Translations under genes and position numbers: made by a program | Notes under the pieces: model-generated | What the model was told of the DNA's origin: nothing | What the model saw: the letters and a program-made list of their open reading frames with translations, nothing else | The model's database searches: none | NCBI GenBank assembly: GCA_001939945.1 | Contig: MOEB01000032.1 | Span: 1 to 46,914 of the forward strand | Source of the DNA: Aerophototrophica crusticola | Lineage (GTDB): Bacteria; Pseudomonadota; Alphaproteobacteria; Azospirillales; Azospirillaceae | Length of the DNA: 46,914 nt | Direction: 5' to 3' | In this document: positions 29,556 to 36,691 of the stretch, piece after piece | Numbering within the stretch: position 1 is the first letter of the stretch | How the letters are laid out: every line of letters starts with the position of its first letter

Positions 29556-29632
29556 AAACAGTGTCGATCAGGGGAAGCGACAGCTCTCAACCTGATCCCG
29601 TCAGGGCTGGGGAAAGGGGTGACCGACCGGCC

Positions 29633-29857
29633 TCAGCAGATCACGTCCAGGAACATGCCCCGGCGATAGCGCGCGGGCAGGCGCAGGATGCCGTCCACCA
29701 TCAGGGCCGCCAGCTCCAGCGGGTTGGGCCAGCGGTTGCCGGGCCGGCCCTTCTGGATGGGCCGGGTGGACGGGGCCGTCACGGCGCCCGTGCGGCGGCC
29801 CCCGCTTTCCGGGATCGGGCCGCCGAGGCTGGGGAGGGTGGGCCTGGTCTCAACCAT
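29633..29857 (-). CDS. Small hypothetical protein
   Basis: A 74-residue frame. The first half is disordered (SLGGPIPESGGRRTG), the second half has a well-formed amphipathic helix and tail (NRWPNPLELAALMVDGILRL, then ARYRRGMFLDVIC). GGAG lies 9 bases before the ATG. I do not recognise it; the non-random C-terminus and separate position suggest a gene, but in DNA this GC-rich a chance frame of this size is possible. Confidence 0.45.
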   Translation of the reverse strand: MVETRPTLPSLGGPIPESGGRRTGAVTAPSTRPIQKGRPGNRWPNPLELAALMVDGILRLPARYRRGMFLDVIC

Positions 29858-29930
29858 GGGGTGCCGCTCCGGCTGTTCGGACGGCGAAGGTTAACCCAAT
29901 CGGATGCGGCATGCACGGGGCAAGGTTCGG

Positions 29931-30833
29931 TCAGGCGAACTCCCGCCGCTCGGCCAACGCCCCCTCCGCCCCGTGCCGGTCACCGGTGCCGCCGCGCAGG
30001 CGCTTCAGCATCTGGAACTCGTCCGGGTCGTGGCCGCAGAAGACCACCACCTCCCGCCCATGCTCCGCCACCAGCCCGCGCAGGCGGCGTTGGTTGTGCA
30101 GGCGGGACCGGCGGTCCACCTCCATCATGGTCTGGTAGCCGCGCAGGCCCGGCGGGCAGTGGTGGCCGTCGGCGTCCATCTCCGCCGCGTGGAAATAGGC
30201 GTCGCCGGCATGCAGCAGCCAGCCGTCGGGCAGGCGGATGGCGACGCCGGCATGGCCCTCCGTGTGGCCGTACAGGGGCACCATCAGGATCTCCGGCGGC
30301 AGGCCGTCCAGGTCGCGCACCGCCTGGAAGCCGAACCAGCCCTCCCCCGCGTTCGCGTCATAGGGGCGCCAGCGGATGCGGTCATCCCACTGCTCCGGCC
30401 TGTAGCGCTGGCTGGCGATGAAGCCGTCGCGGCCCTTGGTGGCGGCCCGGAACTCCCGCCCCATCAAGTGGACCATGGCCCCGGGGAAATCCTCCACCCC
30501 GCCGGCATGGTCGAAGTCCAGGTGGGTCAGCACGATGTGGCGCACGTCGCGCGGGGAGAACCCCAGCCGCTGCACCTGGCGCAGGGCCGTTTCCTCCGGG
30601 TCCAGGCGCGGGCGGTTCAAGCCGCGGAAGAAGGGGCTCAGCCGCTCCCCCGGGCGGCGGGCGTCGCGCATGCCGAAGCCGGTGTCCACCAGGACCAAGC
30701 CATGGCTATCCGTTTCCAGCAGCAGGCAGTGGCAGACCAGGGTGGCCGGTTGCCCGGCATGGCTGATCCGCCCGTCCATCAGCCGCCCGCCCCAGGGACA
30801 GCAGGTGCCGCAGTTCAGGTGGTGGATGCGCAT
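29931..30833 (-). CDS. Metallo-beta-lactamase-fold hydrolase, lactonase-like
   Basis: A 300-residue MBL-fold hydrolase. The metal motif HIVLTHLDFDHAGGVEDF matches the HxHxDH box in the THLDFDHAGG form seen in AttM/AiiA-type lactonases; further ligands are VPLYGHTEGHAGVAI and LLHAGDAYFHA. The start MRIHHLNCGTCCPWGGRLMD is the family's own N-terminus. C-terminal VVFCGHDPDEFQML completes the zinc site. Acyl-homoserine lactone or another lactone/ester could be the substrate; sequence alone does not decide. Cytoplasmic, no signal peptide, and divergent from the DUF3703 gene. Confidence 0.88.
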   Translation of the reverse strand: MRIHHLNCGTCCPWGGRLMDGRISHAGQPATLVCHCLLLETDSHGLVLVDTGFGMRDARRPGERLSPFFRGLNRPRLDPEETALRQVQRLGFSPRDVRHIVLTHLDFDHAGGVEDFPGAMVHLMGREFRAATKGRDGFIASQRYRPEQWDDRIRWRPYDANAGEGWFGFQAVRDLDGLPPEILMVPLYGHTEGHAGVAIRLPDGWLLHAGDAYFHAAEMDADGHHCPPGLRGYQTMMEVDRRSRLHNQRRLRGLVAEHGREVVVFCGHDPDEFQMLKRLRGGTGDRHGAEGALAERREFA

Positions 30834-30953
30834 GGGGCCCTCCGCTGGTGGCTGTGTCCGGTCCCAACCGGTGACGGGCAGGGGCGTTGCAGGGGCTTGA
30901 CCTTCCAGCCGCTGGAAGCTTCAGCCTTCGCCTGCCATAAAAGGGAGGGAACC

Positions 30954-31298
30954 ATGCGCAAGTCGGCGGAGCGGCGGGCGGCCTACCGGGTCGAGATGGA
31001 CAGGGCTCGGGCCGCGGGGAGACGGGGCGACCTGGACGGGGCCATGGGACATCTGGAACGGGCCCACATCCTGGCCCAGCCCTGGGCCTGGCCCCATACC
31101 CGCACCCATTGGGCCATGCTGTGCCTGGGCCTTCGCCGGGGTGACGGGCGGGAGGTGGCGGGGCAGGTGCTGCGGCTGGCCTTCGGCTGGGCCGGTTCCC
31201 TGCTCGGGTGGCTGCCCCACGGCAATCCCGGCAGCGCCCGGGTCCCTTCCACCCGGCCGGTGCCGCCGCCGGACGACTTGCGCCCCCTGGTGGGTTGA
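30954..31298 (+). CDS. DUF3703 family protein
   Basis: A 114-residue protein with the DUF3703 pattern: LERAHILAQPWAWPHTRTHWAMLCLGLRRGD in pieces HLERAHILAQPWAWPHTRTH and WAMLCLGLRRGDGREVAGQV, then LRLAFGWAGSLLGWLPHGNP and a PPPDDLRPL end. The many conserved His suggest metal binding, but no function is established. GGGAGGG is five bases before the ATG. It stands alone on the plus strand, 57 bases before the pseudouridine synthase. Confidence 0.85.
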   Translation: MRKSAERRAAYRVEMDRARAAGRRGDLDGAMGHLERAHILAQPWAWPHTRTHWAMLCLGLRRGDGREVAGQVLRLAFGWAGSLLGWLPHGNPGSARVPSTRPVPPPDDLRPLVG

Positions 31299-31355
31299 GG
31301 CGGCGGGGCGCGGGGTCTATACCCAAAGCCTCACCCCCACCCCCGACCGGAAGCC

Positions 31356-32087
31356 ATGATGAGGAAAGAGGAGCTGGAACGCCGCCTGCTGCACCGGGAC
31401 GGGCTGATGCTGGTGGTGGACAAGCCCGCCGGGATCGCCGTGCATGCCGGGCCGGGCGGGGGCGACGACCTTGAGCGCTATTTCCACCATCTCCAGTTCG
31501 GGCTGCCGCGGCCGCCGTCGCTGGCCCACCGGCTGGACCGGGACACGTCGGGCTGCCTGGTGCTGGGGCGCCATCCCAAGGCCTTGCGCAAGCTGGGCAT
31601 CCTGTTCCAGCAGGGGCGGGTGGAGAAGACCTATTGGGCCGCCGTGCTGGGCGGGCCGGAGGGGGAGAGCGGCCGGGTGGAAAACGCCCTGGTCAAGCGC
31701 ACCGACGCCAAGCGCGGCTGGCGCATGATCGCGGTGGCCCCGGGCACGGAGGACGCGCTGGAATCGGTGACCGACTGGCGCGTGCTGGGCCGGGGCACCA
31801 TGCCGGGTATCGGTCCCGTCAGCTTCATGGAGTTCAACCCGCGCACCGGCCGCACACACCAGATCCGGGTGCATGCCATGGGGCTGGGCTGCCCGGTGCT
31901 GGGGGACCCCGTCTATGGCGGCAAGCCGCTGACGCCGGAGGGGCAGGCCCTGGCCTTGCACCTGCACAGCCGGGCGGTGACCGTGCCCCTGCAGCAGAGC
32001 AAGCCCCCCGTCACCGTGACCGCCCCCGTGCCCCCGCATATGCGCGCCGCCCTGGCCGCCTGCGGCTGGGCGGGGGAGTCACCCTAA
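31356..32087 (+). CDS. RluA-family RNA pseudouridine synthase
   Basis: A 243-residue enzyme that isomerises uridine to pseudouridine in rRNA or tRNA. Catalytic motif LAHRLDRDTSGCLVLGR (Asp of HRLDxxTSG, about residue 62); start of the domain DGLMLVVDKPAGIAVHAGPG; end motif RTGRTHQIRVHAMGLGCPVL. There is no S4 domain, so it is a short RluA/TruC-like type; the exact target cannot be told. Two ATG codons (31356 and 31359) lie at the start. It converges on the ABM gene, stops overlapping by four bases. Confidence 0.9.
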   Translation: MMRKEELERRLLHRDGLMLVVDKPAGIAVHAGPGGGDDLERYFHHLQFGLPRPPSLAHRLDRDTSGCLVLGRHPKALRKLGILFQQGRVEKTYWAAVLGGPEGESGRVENALVKRTDAKRGWRMIAVAPGTEDALESVTDWRVLGRGTMPGIGPVSFMEFNPRTGRTHQIRVHAMGLGCPVLGDPVYGGKPLTPEGQALALHLHSRAVTVPLQQSKPPVTVTAPVPPHMRAALAACGWAGESP

Positions 32088-32419
32088 ATACCCGTAGGCT
32101 CGAGGCGGATGCCCTTGCGGGTGACGGCGCCGTCGGGCTGTGTCTCCAGCCAGCGTTTCCAGGCCTGGAAGTGGGGGGCTTGGCGGTGGGCGTCGATGGC
32201 GGCCTCGTCCCGGAACTCCTCCCAGAAGTAAAAGATCGCGGGGCCGCCCGGCTGCTCCTCCCCGCGGGCGCGGGCCACTTGGAACCGCTCGCAGCCGGGC
32301 TCCTGCCGGCTGCCGGCGGCGTTGGCGCCCTGGACCTCCAGGAATGCCTCCACCAGGTCCGGCCGGACCTCTACCCGCACCAACTGCCACACGCCCTGCG
32401 CCATGGATTTCCCCGTCAT
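32084..32419 (-). CDS. Antibiotic biosynthesis monooxygenase (ABM) domain protein
   Basis: A 111-residue single-domain protein with the ABM dimeric ferredoxin-like fold: VWQLVRVEVRPDLVEAFLEV, SRQEPGCERFQVARA, IFYFWEEFRDEAAIDAHRQA and FQAWKRWLE. Members act as cofactor-free oxygenases, haem-degrading enzymes or lactone/aldehyde isomerases; no specific ligand residue points to one. ATGA overlap with the upstream gene places it last in a three-gene operon. Confidence 0.85.
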   Translation of the reverse strand: MTGKSMAQGVWQLVRVEVRPDLVEAFLEVQGANAAGSRQEPGCERFQVARARGEEQPGGPAIFYFWEEFRDEAAIDAHRQAPHFQAWKRWLETQPDGAVTRKGIRLEPTGI

Positions 32420-32952
32420 CTCGCCACCACCTCGACCCCGTCCAGCAGGACGGCGCCCGTGCCGGTGAAACGTACCCCGGTGGTCACCGTGGCGCTACGG
32501 TCGCGGATCATGGCCTCCAACGCCGCCGCCCGCTCCTCCGGCACATAGAGCTGGAAGACCCGCCCCGGTTCCCGCAGGGGGCGGGGGCACTGGCGCAGGT
32601 CCTCCGGCGCGCAGGATCGCAGCGGGCGGGCGATGGGGCGCAGCGGGTCGGCCGGGTTGTCCTCCAGGCAGGCGCAGGGCGGTAGGCCGGGGAAGGGCGG
32701 GACCATCGGCATGGCGTCTTCCCCCCTGGCGCCAGGCCTGGGCGGGGGGGCCGGGGCGGCCTGTCCCAATGCCGGGGTGAGGTCGAGTCGGGCCACCAGA
32801 TAGTGCCCCCGCAGCAGGTCCCGCGGGTCCACCCCCACCAGGGCGATGCGGTGGACGGGCAGTTGCTCCCGCTCCGTCACGATGGCGCCGACCCAACCGG
32901 CCACCAACACGGTGGGCAGCAGCAACAGGGCCAGGGTGATCAGCCGTCTCAT
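32416..32952 (-). CDS. GDYXXLXY-domain membrane-anchored protein
   Basis: A 178-residue protein with an N-terminal helix (LITLALLLLPTVLVAGWVGA), then VHRIALVGVDPRDLLRGHYL, which matches the GDYXXLXY family signature (DPRDLLRGxY) with His in place of the usual Asp after Gly. A proline-rich stretch and YVPEERAAALEAMIRDRSAT complete it. The C-terminal part contains CACLEDNPADP and CAPEDLRQCPRP cysteine pairs, so it is exported and disulfide-bonded. The family is usually next to DUF2157/DUF4401 membrane proteins, as here. Function unknown. Confidence 0.82.
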   Translation of the reverse strand: MRRLITLALLLLPTVLVAGWVGAIVTEREQLPVHRIALVGVDPRDLLRGHYLVARLDLTPALGQAAPAPPPRPGARGEDAMPMVPPFPGLPPCACLEDNPADPLRPIARPLRSCAPEDLRQCPRPLREPGRVFQLYVPEERAAALEAMIRDRSATVTTGVRFTGTGAVLLDGVEVVAR

Positions 32953-32956
32953 CGCC

Positions 32957-34117
32957 TCACGCCCCCGCCGCCCGGGGCCCGCCCCAGGCGATCACCTTGC
33001 GGGCGGCGACACCCAGCCCCATCAGCAGGGCACCCGCCAGCACCAGCCCGAAGCCGGTGGCCATCAGCCCGCCCGCTGCCTCCAGGAACACGCCGAACAC
33101 CCGCAGGGCGACCAGCGCCACCGCCAATTTGAACAGGCCCGGCTCATGGTGCCGCAGGGCCAGGACGGCCACCGTGACCCAGCCGGCGCAGAACAGCAGC
33201 GCGGTGGAGAGGGTCTGCGGCACCGCGGGGAGGAAGGTGGGGAGCACGATCCCGACGGGGACCGATCCCAGCAGAAAACCCAACGGCCGCGCCTCTCGCC
33301 GCCGCCCCTCCGCCAGGGCGAAATGCGCCGTGAGCAGAAGCAGGCTGCCGCCGACCCCCAGGATGGCCTTTTCCGTCAACAAATCGGCCCTGGGCGACTG
33401 GAAGACGAAATGGCCGTGGGCCAGGAAGATGCTTGCCATGACAGCCAGCGCCGACAACGCGCCATCCCGGAACAGCCGGACCCAGCCCGGGTCCAGCGAC
33501 GGGGCGGCCCCGCGCAGGCCATAGAAGGCCGCCACGGGCACCATAAGGGCCAGGCCGGACAGCATGCGGGCGTCAAGCCATGCCTGATACCTGTCCAGCA
33601 GCAGGTAAAGCCAGACCACCACCCCGCAGGCCCACAGGACCCGGTGGAACTGCCCCCGCACGAAGGCCAGGGTGAAGGGCGTCACCAGCGCCAGCCAGAA
33701 GCTGACCAGGCCAAGCGCGCTGCCTTGCAACTGGAAGCCCTGGCCCACATGGGCGATGAACGCCAGGGTGCTGGCGGACAGCAGCAGCAACGCCACCTCC
33801 GCCCGGTTGCCGCCGGGTCCGGGCTTCAGCCAGTGCCAGGCCAGCAGGCCCAGGACCACGTTCAGCGCCCCGTGCAGCCCCAGCTTCACCTCCAGGGGGA
33901 TGGCGTCCCAGTTGGCCGAGACGATGGCCACGATCCCCAGCGCCACCGCGAACCCGCCCAGCGCCGCCAACGCCGACGGCAACCGCACCCGGCCCCGCCC
34001 CGCCTCGAACGCCGCGATCCGGGCCGCCGTCTGGGCATCCAGCAACCCGGCCTCCTGCCACGCCGCGAGGCGGGCCGGAAGGCTGCGGGGTCCGAGGGGG
34101 AGGAGGGGGGCGGACAC
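32957..34117 (-). CDS. DUF2157 multi-pass membrane protein
   Basis: A 386-residue inner-membrane protein with about ten transmembrane segments. The N-terminal region WQEAGLLDAQTAARIAAFEA and ALAALGGFAVALGIVAIVSA followed by NWDAIPLEVKLGLHGALNVV are the DUF2157 signature. It sits four bases upstream of the GDYXXLXY gene, the normal partnership for this family, and the two likely work together in the envelope. Predicted function: unknown. A TGAAC-N3-GTTCA palindrome begins 15 bases before the ATG, so it heads a controlled operon. Confidence 0.87.
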   Translation of the reverse strand: MSAPLLPLGPRSLPARLAAWQEAGLLDAQTAARIAAFEAGRGRVRLPSALAALGGFAVALGIVAIVSANWDAIPLEVKLGLHGALNVVLGLLAWHWLKPGPGGNRAEVALLLLSASTLAFIAHVGQGFQLQGSALGLVSFWLALVTPFTLAFVRGQFHRVLWACGVVVWLYLLLDRYQAWLDARMLSGLALMVPVAAFYGLRGAAPSLDPGWVRLFRDGALSALAVMASIFLAHGHFVFQSPRADLLTEKAILGVGGSLLLLTAHFALAEGRRREARPLGFLLGSVPVGIVLPTFLPAVPQTLSTALLFCAGWVTVAVLALRHHEPGLFKLAVALVALRVFGVFLEAAGGLMATGFGLVLAGALLMGLGVAARKVIAWGGPRAAGA

Positions 34118-34131
34118 GGGGAGGCTCCGGG

Positions 34132-34144
34132 TGAACGATGTTCA
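34132..34144. promoter_or_regulatory. TGAAC-N3-GTTCA palindrome before the DUF2157 operon
   Basis: TGAACGATGTTCA, a perfect inverted repeat of the half-sites found twice before the plsC-like gene. It probably overlaps the promoter or start of the DUF2157 operon and would repress it. Confidence 0.6.
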
Positions 34145-34189
34145 ATGAAGCTAGCAGCATGGTGCGCGTGGTGCAAGGAACCAATAAGC

Positions 34190-34642
34190 TCAACTATCCC
34201 GGTCGATGCGGCGGGGTCGGCCCCGTCCTCGCGCCAGAAGAACCGCTTCCCGTAGCTGCTGGAAAAACCCCGCCGTCACCAAGCCCCGGGCAAACCCGCC
34301 ACCCGCCTGTGGCACCAAGTCGAACCCCGGCCAGGTGAAGACATTGGCATCATCCACGATCACCCAGGCGTCCCGGGCCTGATCCAGACCCAAAGTGCGC
34401 TTCAGGCTGGGCGGCACGGCGACGGCGTGGGCGTCCGCCCTGGGTTTCCGGCTGGTGATTGGCAGGACGGTTGTCTTGTACCCGGTGCCGGCAGGGTCCG
34501 GTTCCACAGCGATGATGACACAGGGCCGGGGCTTCCGTCCCTCGACCAGACCCGCGGTCTGTTCCTCGAACCAGAGGAAATGGTGGACGACGACTTGGCC
34601 GACCTTCGGTGCCACGTCCCGGTCCGCCATCGGGGCGGTCAC
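34190..34642 (-). CDS. MazF/PemK-like toxin of a type II toxin-antitoxin pair
   Basis: A 150-residue protein with the PemK/MazF pattern: GQVVVHHFLWFEEQTAGLVE, GRKPRPCVIIAVEPDPAGTG (the KxRPxVII strand), TVLPITSRKP and DAWVIVDDANVFTWPGFDLV. MazF-type toxins are ribonucleases that cut mRNA; the active residues Arg and Thr/Ser of RKPRP and PITS appear present. It is translated by ATGA overlap with the antitoxin. The C-terminal RGRGRPRRIDRDS tail is basic and not usual in MazF. Identity is by pattern, so moderate confidence. Confidence 0.78.
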   Translation of the reverse strand: MTAPMADRDVAPKVGQVVVHHFLWFEEQTAGLVEGRKPRPCVIIAVEPDPAGTGYKTTVLPITSRKPRADAHAVAVPPSLKRTLGLDQARDAWVIVDDANVFTWPGFDLVPQAGGGFARGLVTAGFFQQLREAVLLARGRGRPRRIDRDS

Positions 34643-34884
34643 TCTGCCGGCAGATGGGACAGGTCGGCGTCCAGCATCGCGTCAATGGTGGCGGCGGGCA
34701 GGTCCGCGGTCCGCACCGCCTTGGTGGCACGGTCCTCAAGCCGCTTCAGCCGCTCGTAATCCTCTGACGACAGCAACACCAGGGAAGGCCGCCCCGGCTG
34801 CGTCACGGTCACCGGTTCACGCCGCGCTAAGTCAGAAACTTCGCCGATCCGGGCCTGGAGGTCGCTGGCACTGACGGTCTGCAT
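34639..34884 (-). CDS. Phd/YefM-family antitoxin
   Basis: An 81-residue antitoxin. The N-terminal MQTVSASDLQARIGEVSDLA fold, then EPVTVTQPGRPSLVLLSSED and YERLKRLEDRATKAV are the Phd/YefM DNA-binding domain; the C-terminal tail (LPAATIDAMLDADLSHLPAE) would wrap the toxin. It binds its own promoter and neutralises the downstream toxin. The pairing of a Phd/YefM antitoxin with a MazF-like toxin is mixed relative to the canonical phd-doc or mazEF pairs. Confidence 0.85.
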   Translation of the reverse strand: MQTVSASDLQARIGEVSDLARREPVTVTQPGRPSLVLLSSEDYERLKRLEDRATKAVRTADLPAATIDAMLDADLSHLPAE

Positions 34885-34998
34885 GATACCCGCCGCGTCA
34901 TCGGAAACTTAACTGACGATAGGTGGGACGCCGGTCCAGGGCAAGCTACAGCGCATTTCCCGGGGCGGGCAGCCTCGCGTGCGACGATCAAGGGAGAA

Positions 34999-35090
34999 TG
35001 GCGGAGGGGATGAGATTCGAACTCACGATACGGTTTTTGCCGTATACCCGCTTTCCAGGCGAGCGCCTTCAACCACTCGGCCACCCCTCC
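34999..35090 (-). tRNA. tRNA-Ser (anticodon GGA)
   Basis: A 92-base tRNA on the minus strand: acceptor stem GGAGGGG/CCCCTCC, D-arm GGCCGAGTGGTTGAAGGC, anticodon GGA (plus-strand TCC at 35054-35056) in CTGGAAA, a long class II variable arm TACGG-CAAAAA-CCGTA, T-arm GAGTTCGAATCTC and an encoded CCA. GGA reads UCC/UCU serine codons. The long variable arm confirms Ser. Confidence 0.95.
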
Positions 35091-35109
35091 GTCTGGAACG
35101 GAGCGGGAC

Positions 35110-35136
35110 CATATAGAGGATGCCCGCCTGCTTCAA
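35110..35136 (-). promoter_or_regulatory. Possible promoter of tRNA-Ser
   Basis: On the minus strand TTGAAG (35136-35131) and TATATG (35115-35110) are 15 bases apart, 19 bases before the tRNA 5' end. Spacing is short, so this is tentative. Confidence 0.35.
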
Positions 35137-35179
35137 GCCCTGATTTGGGGGTCGTGACATCAAGGGGAATGGCCGGATT

Positions 35180-35773
35180 TCAGGGCTGGAATGGTTCGGC
35201 GGCGATGCTGTCCAGCAAATCGTCCGGTGCCTCCGCCAGGGCGGCCAGGGCTGCGTACGGGTCGCCACACAGGCCGAACAGGCAGGCGAAGGCGGGTTCC
35301 GTCTTCAGGCCGGACCGCTTCAGGGCGCGCAAGGGCTCGGCGGCGTCGGGCCTTGCGTGCAGCAGCCGCGCCTCCGCCAGCAGGTGCAGCCAGCCCATCT
35401 GCCGCTCCACGGGCCAGGCCTGGGCGAAGATTTCCACGGTCAGGCCGTCCAGGGTGAAGGACGCCACCTCTGCCGGGCCGTCGGTGAAGGTGCCGTGGAC
35501 GCGAGCGTAGTTGGAGTCGGCGCCGAAGACCTGGTCCAGGGTGGCCGCCGCCGCGTCCAGGTCTGTGACCTCCACCAGCAGGTCCAGGTCGGAACCCTCC
35601 ACCCCCAGGTCCAGCGGGAAGGTCCCGGCCAGCCGCGCCGGCCAGGGGGCCAACCGCTCCAGCAGCCGGTGCCGGGACAGCACGGCCCAGGCCTGCCGCT
35701 GGGCCCCGCTGCCGCCCGCCATCCAGGACGGGTCGCGCAAGCGGGCGCGGATGGTGTCCAGCCGCGGGGACAA
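35180..35773 (-). CDS. DUF4269 family nucleotidyltransferase-like protein
   Basis: A 197-residue protein. LAGTFPLDLGVEGSDLDLLV is the nucleotidyltransferase-like core (G-T-x-P...S-D-L-D, with the DLD metal motif), VEVTDLDAAAATLDQVFGAD and VASFTLDGLTVEIFAQAWPV match the DUF4269 family, followed by RQMGWLHLLAEARLLHA. The DLD pair suggests Mg-dependent nucleotidyl transfer, but the substrate is unknown. It follows yggS by nine bases, so the two share a transcript; tRNA-Ser lies further downstream on the same strand. Confidence 0.82.
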   Translation of the reverse strand: MSPRLDTIRARLRDPSWMAGGSGAQRQAWAVLSRHRLLERLAPWPARLAGTFPLDLGVEGSDLDLLVEVTDLDAAAATLDQVFGADSNYARVHGTFTDGPAEVASFTLDGLTVEIFAQAWPVERQMGWLHLLAEARLLHARPDAAEPLRALKRSGLKTEPAFACLFGLCGDPYAALAALAEAPDDLLDSIAAEPFQP

Positions 35774-35782
35774 GGGGGCGGC

Positions 35783-36529
35783 TCAGCCCGCGGTGTCGGC
35801 CGGGGTCTCGGCCTCCGCCGGCTTCTTGCGTTCGCCGAAGATGCTGGTGCCCACGCGTACGTGGGTGGCGCCCAGGCGCACGGCCACGTCGAAGTCGCCG
35901 CTCATCCCCATGCTCAGGCCCGGGACGAAGTGGCGCTTGGCAAGGTCGGCCAGCAGGGCGAAGTGCAGGGCCGGTTCCTCCTCCGCCGGGGGAATGCACA
36001 TCAGGCCGCTGACCTGGATGCCGTAGTCCAGCTTGCAAGCGGTCAGGAAGGCGCCCACCTCGCCCGGGGCGATGCCGGCCTTCTGCGGCTCGTTGCCCGT
36101 GTTCACTTCCACGAAGAATTTGGGCCAGCGGTTCTGCTTGCGGCACTCCGCCGCCAGGGCCTGGGCCAGCTTGCCCCGGTCCACGGTCTGGATCACGTCG
36201 AACAGGGCCACCGCCTCCTTCACCTTGTTGGTCTGGAGGGGGCCGATCAGGTGCAACTCCACGTCCGGGTACTCTTCCCGAAGGGCGGGCCATTTGGACT
36301 TGGCCTCCTGCACCCGGTTTTCCCCGAACACGCGCTGCCCGGCGGCAAGCGCCGCGCGAAGCTTCTCCACCGGCTGCACCTTGCTGACGGCCACCAGGGT
36401 GACGGCCCGGGGGTCGCGCCCCACGGCCCGGGCCGCGTCGGCCACGGCGCCGCGCACGGCGGACAGGTTGGCGGCCACGTCGTCCGTGGGGGACAGGGCG
36501 GGGGCGGGGCTGGCGGTGGTGGCGCGCAT
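35783..36529 (-). CDS. YggS/PLPBP pyridoxal phosphate homeostasis protein
   Basis: A 248-residue member of the PLP-binding YggS family that buffers pyridoxal phosphate and affects amino-acid balance. AVTLVAVSKVQPVEKLRAAL carries the PLP-binding Lys; GENRVQEAKSKWPALREEYP, LHLIGPLQTNKVKEAVALFD and SMGMSGDFDVAVRLGATHVR form the rest of the fold I alanine racemase-like barrel, the last with the phosphate-binding S/G stretch. No second domain, as usual. Divergent from the porin gene. Confidence 0.93.
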   Translation of the reverse strand: MRATTASPAPALSPTDDVAANLSAVRGAVADAARAVGRDPRAVTLVAVSKVQPVEKLRAALAAGQRVFGENRVQEAKSKWPALREEYPDVELHLIGPLQTNKVKEAVALFDVIQTVDRGKLAQALAAECRKQNRWPKFFVEVNTGNEPQKAGIAPGEVGAFLTACKLDYGIQVSGLMCIPPAEEEPALHFALLADLAKRHFVPGLSMGMSGDFDVAVRLGATHVRVGTSIFGERKKPAEAETPADTAG

Positions 36530-36691
36530 GGGACGGCTTTATCTTGGGGGGAGGGGGGTGGACAAACCGGTCGGGGATGGCGACTTTTGCGGCGGCGGCA
36601 GCGTCGGCGCAAGCCTGAACCTGCCTGGGGCGGAAACGTCCCGCCTCCCAAGCGTTACCCGTTCCCGTCCCGCCACCCGGTGCCCCCGACC

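Noticed and set aside
34999-35090. tRNA-Ser as an attachment site for the toxin-antitoxin region
   Set aside because: No integrase or att repeat; the toxin-antitoxin GC content matches the flanks.
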